DNA from: Chelativorans sp. | GTDB taxonomy: Bacteria > Pseudomonadota > Alphaproteobacteria > Rhizobiales > Rhizobiaceae | Direction: 5' to 3' | DNA length: 64,000 nt | Assembly (NCBI RefSeq): GCF_031180965.1 | Contig: NZ_JAPSLH010000003.1 | Location: 1 to 64,000 of the forward strand | In this document: positions 44,574 to 53,856 of the stretch, piece by piece | Layout of the letters: each line of letters opens with the position of its first letter | Position numbering within the stretch: position 1 is the stretch's first letter | Position numbers and translations under genes: made by a program | The notes under the pieces: model-generated | Seen by the model: the letters and a program-made list of their open reading frames with translations, nothing else | Databases searched by the model: none | Told to the model about the DNA's origin: nothing

Positions 44574-44616
44574 ACATACAGTCTGCATGTAGGTTAATAA
44601 CATACAGGCTGAATGT
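44574..44616. promoter_or_regulatory. Twin 17-bp inverted-repeat operators for TetR
   Basis: ACATACAG-T-CTGCATGT (44574-44590) and ACATACAG-G-CTGAATGT (44600-44616) are near-palindromes with identical left halves, 26 bp apart (just over two helical turns). Site 2 ends directly before the TetR ATG at 44617. They lie between the divergent VOC and TetR genes. Confidence 0.75.
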
Positions 44617-45213
44617 ATGCAAGAGGCGAAAACACGCCGCTCCAACCGCGAGCGTTCCGAAGAGACCCGCGACAGGCTCATAGAAGCCGCGCGACAGCTG
44701 TTCGTGGAAAAATCTTATGCGGAGACCGGCACGCCGGAGATCGTTCACGCGGCCGGGGTGACCCGCGGGGCGCTCTACCACCACTTTGCCGACAAGCAGG
44801 CGCTGTTCCGCGCTGTGGTGGAGCGGGAGGCAGAGCGGGTTGCGCAGGAGGTCGAGGCCAAGGCGGGCGGCGATCTTGCTCCTCTCGACGCGCTTATCGC
44901 CGGCGGCGGGGCATTCCTCGCGGCAATGGCCGCACCCGGCCGCGCGCGGCTCCTCCTGCTTGACGGCCCGGCCGTGCTTGGCCGTGCGGCGATGGACGAG
45001 ATTGACGGCCGGCACGGGAACCGCACCTTGCGCGAGGGACTAGAGGCGGCGATAGAGGCCGGCGCCCTCCGCCCCCTGCCGCTCGATGCCCTCACCGCCC
45101 TTCTCGGCGCCGCCTTCGACCGCGCAGCCCTTGCCATCGAGGCCGGAGCCGACGCGAAAAGCTTTCGCGATGCACTAGCCGGGCTGATCCGGGGATTGGC
45201 GGCAGCAGCTTAG
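44617..45213 (+). CDS. TetR family transcriptional regulator
   Basis: The 198-residue protein has an N-terminal helix-turn-helix (about 15-62; GTPEIVHAAGVTRGALYHHFADKQALF) and a helical ligand domain. The start at 44617 leaves no good ribosome site because the second operator abuts it. It probably represses itself and the divergent VOC gene. Effector unknown. Confidence 0.93.
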   Translation: MQEAKTRRSNRERSEETRDRLIEAARQLFVEKSYAETGTPEIVHAAGVTRGALYHHFADKQALFRAVVEREAERVAQEVEAKAGGDLAPLDALIAGGGAFLAAMAAPGRARLLLLDGPAVLGRAAMDEIDGRHGNRTLREGLEAAIEAGALRPLPLDALTALLGAAFDRAALAIEAGADAKSFRDALAGLIRGLAAAA

Positions 45214-45254
45214 CTGGGGAATAGGTCTCTCCCTATGCCCTACTGATCGGGCTC

Positions 45255-45536
45255 CTACCGGAAGACCGCCTCGCCCTGTTCGTCGATGATCTGCCGGGCC
45301 TTGCGGATTGCGTGTTCGGCGGCGAGATCGGCGCTGGGGAAACGGTCGGCGCGCACGAACCTGTGCTCCTTCACCTCGCCGCCCACATCCTTGGAGATGA
45401 CGCCGCAGGTCTGGAACTGACCCTCCTGCTGGAAAGGAGTGGCGCGGATGGTGAAACCCTTGTGCTCCTCGGGCTTTCCGACGGCCTGCGCCTCTCCCGC
45501 TTTGCTGCCGCCGAACAGCCGTTTCAGAAATGACAT
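45255..45536 (-). CDS. HlyU-like protein
   Basis: The 93-residue protein has an MSFLKRLFGG start and a core HKGFTIRATPFQQEGQFQTCGVISKD that matches the HlyU family (a small transcriptional activator in Vibrio; role in alphaproteobacteria not established). It is convergent with the TetR gene and separated from yjbQ by 57 bp. Confidence 0.85.
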   Translation of the reverse strand: MSFLKRLFGGSKAGEAQAVGKPEEHKGFTIRATPFQQEGQFQTCGVISKDVGGEVKEHRFVRADRFPSADLAAEHAIRKARQIIDEQGEAVFR

Positions 45537-45593
45537 GGCGCTCTCCCTCGCTTTCGCCGGAACCTAGCGCGGATATAGGCCGACAGCCAGCCG

Positions 45594-46013
45594 CTAGGAA
45601 AGATGCAGCACCACCTCGCGCCGGTGCGGCCGGTCCCGATGTTCGAAAAGGTAGATGCCTTGCCAGGTACCGAGCATCACCCGGCCGCCGAAAACGGGAA
45701 TGCCGATCGAGGTCTGGGTGAGCGCCGCCTTTATATGCGCGGGCATGTCGTCCGGCCCCTCCACCCGATGCACCACCCAGTTCATGGAAGGGCTGTCGGA
45801 GGGCGGTACCAGCCGGCGGAAGAAGGCGTTGAGGTCGCGCTTCACATCGGGGTCGGCGTTTTCCTGGACAATGAGCGAACAGGACGTATGCCGCACGAAC
45901 ACGGTCAGCAGCCCCTCCTCCACCTTTTGCCCGCGGACGAAGCGCTGGGCATCTTCGGTGAATTCGTAGAGGCCCGGGCCGGAGGTCGATATGGTCAGGA
46001 TGATCTGCGGCAT
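45594..46013 (-). CDS. yjbQ: YjbQ/UPF0047 family, secondary thiamine-phosphate synthase-like
   Basis: The 139-residue protein contains the family's GLLTVFVRHTSCSLIVQENADPDV and HIKAALTQTSIGIPVFGGRVMLGTWQGIYLFEHR motifs with conserved His residues. Relatives show weak thiamine-phosphate synthase activity, but the real function is unclear. Single-domain cytoplasmic protein. It lies between HlyU-like and Uma2 genes on the same strand. Confidence 0.92.
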   Translation of the reverse strand: MPQIILTISTSGPGLYEFTEDAQRFVRGQKVEEGLLTVFVRHTSCSLIVQENADPDVKRDLNAFFRRLVPPSDSPSMNWVVHRVEGPDDMPAHIKAALTQTSIGIPVFGGRVMLGTWQGIYLFEHRDRPHRREVVLHLS

Positions 46014-46046
46014 GATCTGTCGGTGACGCAGATGATCTTGGTTCGC

Positions 46047-46661
46047 CTATGACAGCGGCTTGAGGCCAAGACGTTCAAGACACATGGCGACTGAGTCCGC
46101 CCGCTGCGCCACGATCTCCTCCGAGGGCTGGGCTTCGAACACGGTGCGAAAACCCTCGGCGCCCAGTTGCCGATGTACGCGCGTGACGAGCGTATTCGCG
46201 TCGATCACCCAGACTTCGGGAATGCCAAAAGCGGCATAGACGCCGATCTTGCGGCCCCGGTCATAGGCAAGGCTGGTATCCGCGACTTCGATGGCGAGCA
46301 GAACATGATGCCCGCGCAGATCGCCGGGAAAAACTGAACGGGGATAGACGCAGAAATCCGGTTCGAGAAAGGTCCTTTCATCCAGACGCAGAGTGGTTTC
46401 GGGGGCGACCCAAAGCTCCCGGGAAGCCGTGGTCTGAAAATGCCAATTGAGCTCGACCTTGACGATTTCATGCCGCCCGCCCTTGGCTTGCATCGGCACC
46501 ACCTCCCCGCCGATCAGTTCGAAACGCTCATCCTCGTCGATGATGCCCGCTCTCTGCATCGCCTCGATCTCGGTAATGGTCCAGGCACGCCGCAGCATGC
46601 CTTCGGCGGCCTGCGTCGTTGCTGGCTGATTTGAGAAGGAATGGACAAAACGCTCGTTCAT
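46047..46661 (-). CDS. Uma2 family (DUF820) restriction endonuclease-like protein
   Basis: The 204-residue protein has the PD-(D/E)xK-like Uma2 core: [17 protein letters not shown] and [34 protein letters not shown]. The family is a presumed nuclease whose biological role is unknown and which is often seen in multiple copies in mobile or variable contexts. The start at 46661 lies close behind the rpoD stop on the same strand; a hairpin lies between them. Confidence 0.88.
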   Translation of the reverse strand: MNERFVHSFSNQPATTQAAEGMLRRAWTITEIEAMQRAGIIDEDERFELIGGEVVPMQAKGGRHEIVKVELNWHFQTTASRELWVAPETTLRLDERTFLEPDFCVYPRSVFPGDLRGHHVLLAIEVADTSLAYDRGRKIGVYAAFGIPEVWVIDANTLVTRVHRQLGAEGFRTVFEAQPSEEIVAQRADSVAMCLERLGLKPLS

Positions 46662-46677
46662 GGCGCCACCATAGCAC

Positions 46678-46713
46678 AAAGCCGCCGAAACCAAGACTGG
46701 TTCCGACGGCTTT
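46678..46713 (-). terminator. Hairpin after rpoD, likely terminator
   Basis: On the minus strand a 15-base arm AAAGCCGTCGGAACC pairs with GGTTTCGGCGGCTTT (13 of 15 bases) around a 6-base loop. It lies 24 bp after the rpoD stop (46738) and just before the Uma2 start (46661). Confidence 0.6.
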
Positions 46714-46737
46714 GAATGCAAGCTCGACCGCAGCGAT

Positions 46738-48747
46738 TCAGCTGTCGAGGAAGCTCCTCAGCTTCCGGCTGCGGCTCGGATGCTTGAGCTTGCGCAGCGC
46801 CTTGGCCTCGATCTGCCGGATACGCTCGCGCGTCACCGAGAACTGCTGGCCCACCTCTTCGAGCGTGTGGTCGGTGTTCATGCCGATGCCGAAGCGCATC
46901 CTGAGCACGCGCTCCTCGCGCGGGGTGAGCGAGGCGAGCACGCGCGTCGTCGTCTCGCGCAGGTTCGCCTGGATCGCCGCATCGATCGGCAGCACGGCGC
47001 TCTTGTCCTCGATGAAATCGCCCAGATGCGAATCCTCCTCGTCGCCCACCGGCGTTTCGAGGCTGATCGGCTCCTTGGCGATCTTCAGCACCTTGCGCAC
47101 TTTCTCGAGCGGCATGGCCAGTTTTTCCGCCAGTTCCTCCGGCGTCGGCTCGCGGCCGATCTCGTGCAGCATCTGCCGGCTCGTGCGCACGATCTTGTTG
47201 ATGGTCTCGATCATGTGCACGGGAATGCGGATGGTGCGCGCCTGGTCGGCTATCGAACGGGTGATCGCCTGCCTGATCCACCACGTGGCATAGGTGGAGA
47301 ACTTGTAGCCGCGGCGGTACTCGAACTTGTCCACCGCCTTCATCAGGCCGATATTGCCTTCCTGAATAAGATCAAGGAATTGCAGGCCGCGGTTCGTGTA
47401 CTTCTTGGCGATGGAGATGACGAGGCGCAGATTGGCCTCGACCATCTCCTTCTTGGCGATCGCTGCTTCGCGCTCGCCCTTCTGCACCTGGTTGACGATG
47501 CGGCGGAACTCGCCGATCGAGATGCCGGTTTCCTGCGCCAGGTTTTGGATTTCCGAGCGCAGCGCGTCGATCGTGTCTGCCTCGCTCCTGGCGAATTCTT
47601 TCCAGCCCGGCCCGGGCAGCTGGGCCACCGTGCCCGCCCAGTTCGCGTCGAGCTCATGGCCTTGATAGGCGTTGAGGAAATCCTCGCGGCGGACGCCATA
47701 GCTCTCGGCAAGACGGAACAGCCGGCCCTCGTTCTGCACCAGCCGCTTGTTGATGTCGTAGAGCTGCTCGACCAGCGTTTCGATGCGCGCATTGTTGAGC
47801 GAAAGCGACTTCACCGACTTGATCAGTTCATCCTTGAGCTGTTTGGAGCGGCGCTCCTGGCCAGCGGAAAGCTTGTCAGCGTCGGAGATGCGGCTTTCCA
47901 CCTCCTGGTCCTGCAGCTTGCGCAGCTTCGCATAGGTATCGGCGATGAAGTCGAGCGTCTGCATGACGCCGGGCTTCAGCTCCGCTTCCATGGCGGCGAG
48001 CGAAAGATTCGTCTCGTCCTCTTCCTCGTCGTCCTCCTCGGGCCGCGCGTCGCCGCCGACATTGGTGATGTCGTCGTCATCGTCGCGCACGCGCCGGAAG
48101 ACTTTTTCCTCGGCCGCGGGCTTGGCGTCTTCGTCTGGCCGCGCGACCACGGGCGCCTGCTTGCCCTCAGGACCGGCATAGGTGGCTTCGAGGTCGATGA
48201 TCTCGCGCAGGAGGATCTTGCCCTCATTGAGCTCGTCGCGCCAGATGATCAGCGCCTGGAAGGTGAGCGGGCTTTCGCACAGCCCCGCGATCATCGTCTC
48301 GCGGCCGGCCTCGATGCGCTTGGCGATGGCGATCTCGCCCTCGCGCGACAGGAGCTCTACCGAACCCATCTCGCGCAGATACATGCGCACGGGATCGTCA
48401 GTGCGGTCCGTCGGCTCCTTCTTGGCGACGGTCGCGACCATGCTGCCGGTGGGCTCGGCCAGATCGGTGCTCTCCTCGTCGGGGCTGTCGGCCTCCTGCT
48501 CCTCGGCCGCCTCCTCGTCCTCGACGACATTGATGCCCATGTCGGAAAGCATGGCCATCGTGTCTTCGATCTGCTCGGAGCTCACTTCACCCGAGGGCAG
48601 AACGGCATTCAGCTCGTCCATGGTGACGAAGCCGCGCTTCTTGGCGAGCTTGATCATCTTCTTGACTGCGTCGTCGGAAAGGTCGAGCAGGGGGCCGTCC
48701 GCACCCTCGCGTTCGATTTCGACCTCTTCCTTTTCCTTTGTCGCCAT
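46738..48747 (-). CDS. rpoD: Primary sigma factor RpoD (sigma-70)
   Basis: The 669-residue sigma factor has region 1.1 (about 20-85), an acidic stretch, the non-conserved insert, region 2 ([37 protein letters not shown]), region 3 ([15 protein letters not shown]) and region 4 ([26 protein letters not shown]). The size is usual for Rhizobiales. The start at 48747 is the first in-frame ATG followed by the acidic [10 protein letters not shown]; a longer frame upstream has no sigma character. It lies just downstream of dnaG, the classic rpoD-dnaG neighbourhood. Confidence 0.97.
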   Translation of the reverse strand: MATKEKEEVEIEREGADGPLLDLSDDAVKKMIKLAKKRGFVTMDELNAVLPSGEVSSEQIEDTMAMLSDMGINVVEDEEAAEEQEADSPDEESTDLAEPTGSMVATVAKKEPTDRTDDPVRMYLREMGSVELLSREGEIAIAKRIEAGRETMIAGLCESPLTFQALIIWRDELNEGKILLREIIDLEATYAGPEGKQAPVVARPDEDAKPAAEEKVFRRVRDDDDDITNVGGDARPEEDDEEEDETNLSLAAMEAELKPGVMQTLDFIADTYAKLRKLQDQEVESRISDADKLSAGQERRSKQLKDELIKSVKSLSLNNARIETLVEQLYDINKRLVQNEGRLFRLAESYGVRREDFLNAYQGHELDANWAGTVAQLPGPGWKEFARSEADTIDALRSEIQNLAQETGISIGEFRRIVNQVQKGEREAAIAKKEMVEANLRLVISIAKKYTNRGLQFLDLIQEGNIGLMKAVDKFEYRRGYKFSTYATWWIRQAITRSIADQARTIRIPVHMIETINKIVRTSRQMLHEIGREPTPEELAEKLAMPLEKVRKVLKIAKEPISLETPVGDEEDSHLGDFIEDKSAVLPIDAAIQANLRETTTRVLASLTPREERVLRMRFGIGMNTDHTLEEVGQQFSVTRERIRQIEAKALRKLKHPSRSRKLRSFLDS

Positions 48748-49055
48748 GCCTTTGCCTTTTCCAACCGCCCGTTGAGCGAGCTTAGATGTTCTTGCTGCCG
48801 GTTTTTTACCGCCTTGCGCGTGGTCGGGCCTTATGCGCGGCCGCGTTAAAGCCCGATTAACCCTGACATTTATGGCGGTCTTGCCGCCTGTCCATGCCCT
48901 GTGGTGTTTTGCTGCTTCCGTATGGCCCGACCCGCGGGATCCAGTCGAATCGACCCTGATTCCTTTAAATCGCGCCCAGGTCAAGCAGCTCTGGCATGAT
49001 TCGCCCTAAAAAAGCGAATCAGTGTCATCGCGAATCGCTTGGCTTTCGGGACGGT
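48748..49055. other. dnaG-rpoD intergenic region
   Basis: This 308-bp stretch should carry the rpoD promoter. It contains an inverted repeat TGATTCGC (48997-49004) / GCGAATCA (49014-49021) with a 9-base A-rich loop, plus another GCGAATC at 49030. No gene is supported here. Confidence 0.6.
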
Positions 49056-50975
49056 TCAGCTCCGTCCGCCGCGCCCGGAGAGGAGGCCGAACCCCTCAAT
49101 CAGCGCTTCGGTCGCCTGCAGGTTGCGCAGCTCCGCCTGTATCTCCACGAGATGCCGATAGTTTTCCTCGGTCGGCTCGTTGGCAAGCGCCTGCTCGGCC
49201 GCTTTGAGTTCCCTATGTAGTGAGCCGGCGCTCTGGTGCAAGTGGAGTGCCTGCAGAAACGCCTCGCGCGCATCCTCGAAGGCGGCGTCGGGCAGGGCCG
49301 GCCACTGGTTCGCCCGCCTTACCAACATTTCGGCGCGCTCCAGCACGTCGCCGAACCCCGCCGCCGCGAGCATTCGCGCCAGCGCCTCCCGGTCATGGAC
49401 CACGCCATGGGCGACGGCGTCCAGAAGCGCCGCGCGCAGTCGGCCAAGCTCCGGGCTTTTCAACGAGAGCTTTTCGACCGCGTCGAAATGCTCGTCGATC
49501 AGCGCCGGATGGTTGACGAGCGCCACCAGGATCACCGCCTCGCGCAGCGGCATCATCCCGGCCGTACGTTTCACCAGTGCCGAGCGGGACAGGCTTTCAG
49601 AGACGGCCAGCCTGCCTGCGGCAGCGCCCGGCCTGCCCGGAGCGCCCTGACCGGCAAAGCCGCCGCCGCGCTGCGGCCGTCCGCCCGTCCGCGTGGCGCC
49701 GAAAAAGGCGAGGACCCGCTCGCGCAGCTCCTGTGCATAGTGCCGGCGCACGCTCTCGTCGCGGATGCGGCCCGCCAGTTCCCTAAAAGTCTGTTCAAGC
49801 TCGGCGCGCCGTTCCGGCGTGTCGAAGACGCGGCCCGACGTCTCGCGCATCCAGAGGAGGTCGGCGAGCGGCCGCGCCGCGGCGACGAGCGCGTCGAATG
49901 CCTCGCGCCCCTCCTGGCGCACGAGATCGTCCGGATCCTTGCCCTCGGGCAGGAGGGCGAAGCGCAGCGAGCGGCCCGGCTGTACCATGGGCAGCGCCAG
50001 ATCCGCCGCCCGGAACGCGGCTCGCAGTCCGGCGCTGTCGCCGTCGAAGCAGAGCACCGGTTCGCCTGCCATGCGCCACAGCAGTTCGAGCTGGTTTTCG
50101 GTAAGCGCTGTGCCGAGCGGCGCGACCACGTTCTCCACGCCCGCCTGGGCGAGCGCGATCACGTCCATGTAGCCTTCGACCGCGATTACCGGAGCGTCCT
50201 TGGCGGCCCTTTTCGCCCGCGCGTGGTTGTAGAGCACATTGCCCTTGTGGAAGAGCTCCGTGTCCGGCGAGTTGAGGTATTTCGCCGGCGCGTCCGATGA
50301 AAGCGCCCTTCCCCCGAAGGCGATGATGCGGCCGCGCGCATCCTCGATGGGAAACATCACGCGCCCGCGGAACCGGTCGTATGAGACGGGGATGTCCGGC
50401 CCGCTGACGACGAGCCCGCAAGCCTCCATCTGCTCCTTGCCGACGCCTTTGGCGGCCAGAAACTCCTTCAAGGCGTTGCGGCTGTCGGGCGAGAAGCCCA
50501 GCCGGAAGGACTGCTGCGTGGCCGAGGTGATGCCGCGCCCGCGCAAATATGCCCGCGCCTCGGCGCCCTGCGGTCCCTGCAGGCAATCCTGGAAGAAGCG
50601 GGTTGCCATTTCCATCACATCGGTGAGGCTGGCGCGCTCCTTCTCCCGCTTTTCCACCTCCGGATCGCGCGCCGGCATGGGCACGCCGGCCATCTCGGCC
50701 ACGCGCTCCACCGCTTCGGGAAAGCTCATCCCGTCGAGCTCGGTTAGAAAGCGGAAATGGTCCCCCGAGACGCCACAGCCGAAACAGTGGTACCGCCCCT
50801 TGCGATCCTCGCAGTGAAAGCTCGGCGTCTTCTCCCCATGAAACGGGCAGCAGGCCCAGAAGTCGCCCCGGCCGGGGTTGCTCTTGCGCTTGTCGAAAGT
50901 GACGCGCGTCCCCACCACCTGGCTGATGGACACGCGGTCGCGGATCTCGTCGAGAAAACTATTGGGAAAGCGCAT
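49056..50975 (-). CDS. dnaG: DNA primase
   Basis: The 639-residue primase has the N-terminal CHC2 zinc finger (ACCPFHGEKTPSFHC... YHCFGCG, about 40-65), the RNA polymerase/TOPRIM core (VEGYMDVIAL and FDGDSAG, about 265-330) and a C-terminal helicase-binding region. It makes primers at the replication fork. The start at 50975 (MRFPNSFLDEIRDRV) is the normal family N-terminus. It precedes rpoD on the same strand. Confidence 0.97.
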   Translation of the reverse strand: MRFPNSFLDEIRDRVSISQVVGTRVTFDKRKSNPGRGDFWACCPFHGEKTPSFHCEDRKGRYHCFGCGVSGDHFRFLTELDGMSFPEAVERVAEMAGVPMPARDPEVEKREKERASLTDVMEMATRFFQDCLQGPQGAEARAYLRGRGITSATQQSFRLGFSPDSRNALKEFLAAKGVGKEQMEACGLVVSGPDIPVSYDRFRGRVMFPIEDARGRIIAFGGRALSSDAPAKYLNSPDTELFHKGNVLYNHARAKRAAKDAPVIAVEGYMDVIALAQAGVENVVAPLGTALTENQLELLWRMAGEPVLCFDGDSAGLRAAFRAADLALPMVQPGRSLRFALLPEGKDPDDLVRQEGREAFDALVAAARPLADLLWMRETSGRVFDTPERRAELEQTFRELAGRIRDESVRRHYAQELRERVLAFFGATRTGGRPQRGGGFAGQGAPGRPGAAAGRLAVSESLSRSALVKRTAGMMPLREAVILVALVNHPALIDEHFDAVEKLSLKSPELGRLRAALLDAVAHGVVHDREALARMLAAAGFGDVLERAEMLVRRANQWPALPDAAFEDAREAFLQALHLHQSAGSLHRELKAAEQALANEPTEENYRHLVEIQAELRNLQATEALIEGFGLLSGRGGRS

Positions 50976-51103
50976 GGCCGGCCACTTGGGTTGCCGCTTG
51001 CCTATATAGGAGAAGATTGTCTCCCACGATGGCAAAAGGGGACTTTACCCGCTTTTCACAGTCGGCATTGGTCCCCATTTCAAGTGTGTGATAGGATGCA
51101 GCC

Positions 51104-51331
51104 ATGAACCAGGTGATACTGAAGTCCATCCTCGAACGGGCGGAGCATTGGGCCGAGGAGGATGTTGAAGACTTGGCCGACTATGCTCGCGTGATCGAGG
51201 CACGCCGAACCGACACCTACCGCGTGAGTGAAGAAGAGCGCGAAGTGTTGATCCAAGCGGTCGAAGAGACCGAGCGCGGCGATTTTGCCGCGGACGACCT
51301 GATTTCAGCAGCAGCAAAATGCTTCAATTGA
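51104..51331 (+). CDS. Putative type II antitoxin
   Basis: The 75-residue protein is acidic and helical (ILERAEHWAEEDVEDLADYARVIEARR), with a C-terminal VSEEEREVLIQAVEETERG stretch. It resembles antitoxins paired with ParE-like toxins (an addiction-module type without an obvious DNA-binding fold). The ATAGGATG ribosome site supports the start. Its TGA overlaps the toxin ATG. Confidence 0.75.
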   Translation: MNQVILKSILERAEHWAEEDVEDLADYARVIEARRTDTYRVSEEEREVLIQAVEETERGDFAADDLISAAAKCFN

Positions 51332-51627
51332 TGAAGGTCCGCTATACGAGGCGGGCTTTTCACAACCGGGAGTGCATTCTCGACTACTTAGAAGGTCGCT
51401 CTCGCATCGGCGCACGTAACGTGCTGTTGAAGCTGGAAGCGGCAGTAGCCCTGCTTTCGGAGCGGCCGAATGCCGGCGTCAGGAATGACATTCCGGATGT
51501 GCGGGTGCTGTTTGTTGGCCGATACCCTTACAAAATTTTCTACCGTGTCAAATCGACATCATTGAGATTCTGCACATCCGACATATATCCCGGCGCCCTT
51601 TGGAACCAGACTGAGCGCTTGCAATAG
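51331..51627 (+). CDS. ParE/RelE-superfamily toxin
   Basis: The 98-residue basic protein has the ParE-like pattern: MKVRYTRRAFHNRECILDYL at the N-terminus, then a helix pair, then VRVLFVGRYPYKIFYRV. The start at 51331 forms TGATG with the antitoxin stop; an in-frame ATG at 51319 is the alternative. The toxin class inhibits gyrase or cuts mRNA; which one applies here is not known. The pair lies divergent to dnaG with 128 bp between. Confidence 0.8.
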   Translation: MKVRYTRRAFHNRECILDYLEGRSRIGARNVLLKLEAAVALLSERPNAGVRNDIPDVRVLFVGRYPYKIFYRVKSTSLRFCTSDIYPGALWNQTERLQ

Positions 51628-51632
51628 AAATC

Positions 51633-52538
51633 TCATCCCGATCTTGCGTGGTCGGCCAGAACTTCGTCCAAGGTTTTCCAGGCCTTCTCCACCTCTGCCG
51701 GAACGGCACCTCCGATGCCTGCCACGAGGATCAAGGCCTTCCAGAGCGTCCAGCCGCGGCCGCGCGCCCAGGTGTCCCGGTCGAGCGAAAGCGCGTCGCG
51801 GAAAACCTCCCGGCTCTCCCCCTCGAGCAGCGTCCAGGCGATGGCGAGGTCGCAAGCGGGATCCCCCACGCCGGACGTGCCGAAGTCGATCACGGCCGAG
51901 AGCCGCCCGTCGTGCAGGAGAAGATTGCCCCAGGCGACGTCGCCGTGGAACCAAACCGGCGCCTGCTCCCACTGCGAGGCCAGCGCCCGCTCCCAGACCT
52001 CGGTGGCGGCGGCCGTATCGATCCTGCCTTTGAGCAGATCGAGCGCCCGCCGCGTCTCGTCGTCATAGACGGCGGGCGACGCGCCGCGGAAGAAGTTGTG
52101 CGGCCCGGGCGCCGGTCCGCCCTCGGCGTCGATCCGCCTCAGCGCGTTGAGAAAACCGGCCAGCGTGCCGGCAAACTCGTTCAGGTCTGGAATGCGCTCC
52201 TTCCGGGCCGGGTCTCCCTCGATCCACTGATACACGGACCATCGCCAGGGAAACCCCTCCCCCGGCCCGCCCAAGGCCAGCGGCGTGGGAATGGGCAGCG
52301 GGAGCTGCGGCGCGAGCTTCGGCAGCCAGCGCTGCTCCTTCTCCACCTGCAGGGCATATTGCGCCGCGCTCGGCAGACGCACCGTCATCTGGTCGCCCAA
52401 ATGGAAGGTTCGGTTGTCCCAGCCGCCATGCGCGACGGGCCTTACCGGAAGATCCGCCCATCGCGGAAACTGCGCCGCGATGAGCCGGCGCACGAGGGGA
52501 ATGTCGATCTCAATTGGTTCGTCCGCCAACCCGGGCAT
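51633..52538 (-). CDS. APH-fold phosphotransferase (aminoglycoside phosphotransferase family)
   Basis: The 301-residue kinase-fold protein has the Brenner-type loop HGDVAWGNLLL (HxDxxxxN) and the DFG-like VIDFGTSGVGDPACDLAIAW. The family phosphorylates small molecules such as aminoglycosides, homoserine or choline. It is a cytoplasmic enzyme without a visible resistance context, so a metabolic kinase is as likely as a resistance gene. It is followed upstream by a GNAT gene at 52552-53094 on the same strand, 13 bp apart. Confidence 0.88.
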   Translation of the reverse strand: MPGLADEPIEIDIPLVRRLIAAQFPRWADLPVRPVAHGGWDNRTFHLGDQMTVRLPSAAQYALQVEKEQRWLPKLAPQLPLPIPTPLALGGPGEGFPWRWSVYQWIEGDPARKERIPDLNEFAGTLAGFLNALRRIDAEGGPAPGPHNFFRGASPAVYDDETRRALDLLKGRIDTAAATEVWERALASQWEQAPVWFHGDVAWGNLLLHDGRLSAVIDFGTSGVGDPACDLAIAWTLLEGESREVFRDALSLDRDTWARGRGWTLWKALILVAGIGGAVPAEVEKAWKTLDEVLADHARSG

Positions 52539-52551
52539 CTCGCGTGGATGA

Positions 52552-53094
52552 TCAAAGCTCGAGGCGCATCACATGCCTGCGCGTACCCGCACGGCCGACA
52601 TGGCGAAAGCCGGCCGCTTCGAAGGACGACACGTAACCCATGAACCGGTAGCTGGGCGAATCGGGGTCGACGGGATACGCCTCGACCACCTTGGCGCCCT
52701 TGCCGCGAGCATGCTCCACGGCCGCTTCGACAAGGCTCCTGGTGATGCCCTGCTTGCGCAGGTCGCGCCTTGCGAAAAAGCAGGTGATCGACCAGACCTC
52801 CTCCGGCCGTTCGCCGGGAATTTCCGGCCCGCCGAGCCCCCGGAAGGTCGGGCGCGGGGCAATGGAGCACCAGGCGATCGGCTCTCCTTCGAGATAACCG
52901 AGGATGCCGATCGGCACGCGGGCTTCGACGCGGCGGCGCATCGCCGCCTTGCGCTCGGGCCCGCGCAGGCCGGTTTCGGCCTTCTCCGCCCGCCACGCCA
53001 TGCACCAGCAATATTTGGGGCCGCCGCGCGCCTCGAAGAGTCGCTCGAAATCGGCCCATCGGCTCAGGTCGGCTTCGCGGAATTCGAGCTGCAT
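52552..53094 (-). CDS. GNAT family N-acetyltransferase
   Basis: The 180-residue protein has the GNAT fold, with the acetyl-CoA loop in RRDLRKQGITRSLVEAA and hydrophobic strand 4-5 around VWSITCFFA. It carries two close Cys/Trp residues (YCWCMAWR) near the N-terminus. The substrate is unknown. It lies 13 bp upstream of the APH-like gene, so the two may be co-expressed. Confidence 0.88.
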   Translation of the reverse strand: MQLEFREADLSRWADFERLFEARGGPKYCWCMAWRAEKAETGLRGPERKAAMRRRVEARVPIGILGYLEGEPIAWCSIAPRPTFRGLGGPEIPGERPEEVWSITCFFARRDLRKQGITRSLVEAAVEHARGKGAKVVEAYPVDPDSPSYRFMGYVSSFEAAGFRHVGRAGTRRHVMRLEL

Positions 53095-53117
53095 CGGCCC
53101 CAGCGGAGCGCCGCCCC

Positions 53118-53567
53118 CTACTGCAGCAGCGTCTTGACGATGCCGCTCGCCTTGCCGAGATCCATCTGGCCGGGGAATTTTTTCTTCAATTCGTTGATGC
53201 AGCGGCCCATGTCGCGCAGACCGCCGGCCCCGACCTCGTGCACCACCTGGGCACAGACCTTCTTCATGTCGTCCTCGCCCAGCGGCTTGGGCAGGAACTC
53301 GGCGATGATGCCGATTTCCTGCCGTTCCTGCTCGGCGAGTTCCAGGCGGTTGCCTTCCTCGAAGCTTCTGGCCGATTCCTTGCGCTGCTTCATCATCCGC
53401 AGAAGGATCTCGAGTATCTCGTCGTCGCTGACCGGGTCCTTGCCCGCCCCGCGATTGGCGATGTCGCGATCCTTGATGGCTGTCTGGATCAGTCGCAGCG
53501 TTGAGATTCGCCGCTTATCCTGTTGTTTGACTGCGTCTTTCAGCGCCTGAGCGATTTTCTCGCGCAT
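53118..53567 (-). CDS. GatB/YqeY domain protein
   Basis: The 149-residue protein has the YqeY fold (MREKIAQALKDAVKQQDKRRISTLRLIQTAIKDRDI, then LAEQERQEIGIIAEFLPKPL). YqeY is homologous to the C-terminal tRNA-binding part of GatB and is widely conserved; its job is uncertain. It is divergent from carA and lies 23 bp from the GNAT gene. Confidence 0.94.
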   Translation of the reverse strand: MREKIAQALKDAVKQQDKRRISTLRLIQTAIKDRDIANRGAGKDPVSDDEILEILLRMMKQRKESARSFEEGNRLELAEQERQEIGIIAEFLPKPLGEDDMKKVCAQVVHEVGAGGLRDMGRCINELKKKFPGQMDLGKASGIVKTLLQ

Positions 53568-53693
53568 GGCTTTTTATCTCCCGTCGCGTGCGCGACAATA
53601 GCGCCGACCCTCCTGCGAGGCAAACCCTTTCTTTTCCGCTAAGTAGCTGGAAAACCTGCGATAAACTATCGCGTGAGCTTGTCGGACGGGCAA

Positions 53694-53722
53694 TTGACCC
53701 GGTCCCGGCCATCCTCTATTGT
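53694..53722 (+). promoter_or_regulatory. Probable sigma-70 promoter of carA
   Basis: TTGACC (53694-53699), 17-bp spacer, TATTGT (53717-53722). The spacing is ideal. It lies 134 bp before the carA start, in the divergent region with yqeY. Confidence 0.6.
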
Positions 53723-53856
53723 CCGCGCCCTGCATGAACATTAAATGTGCCTGGCGGGCGAAAGTTGCGGCATGGCCGTCACGGTCGGCATTTCGCCGCG
53801 CGATATGGCCCCAAGCGGGTCTTTTTTCAAGCCTGTAGACGAGAATGGAGACGATC

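Noticed and set aside
46780-48849. 689-codon plus-strand frame opposite rpoD
   Set aside because: rpoD on the minus strand is certain; the plus frame is its antisense image without family resemblance.
48997-49021. Inverted repeat as dnaG terminator
   Set aside because: The T-rich part is in the loop, not after the stem, so it is not a standard terminator; its role is unclear.
53680-53706. A sixth TGTCGGA site upstream of carA
   Set aside because: No CGTC follows at 16-17 bp, and a good sigma-70 promoter lies just downstream instead.
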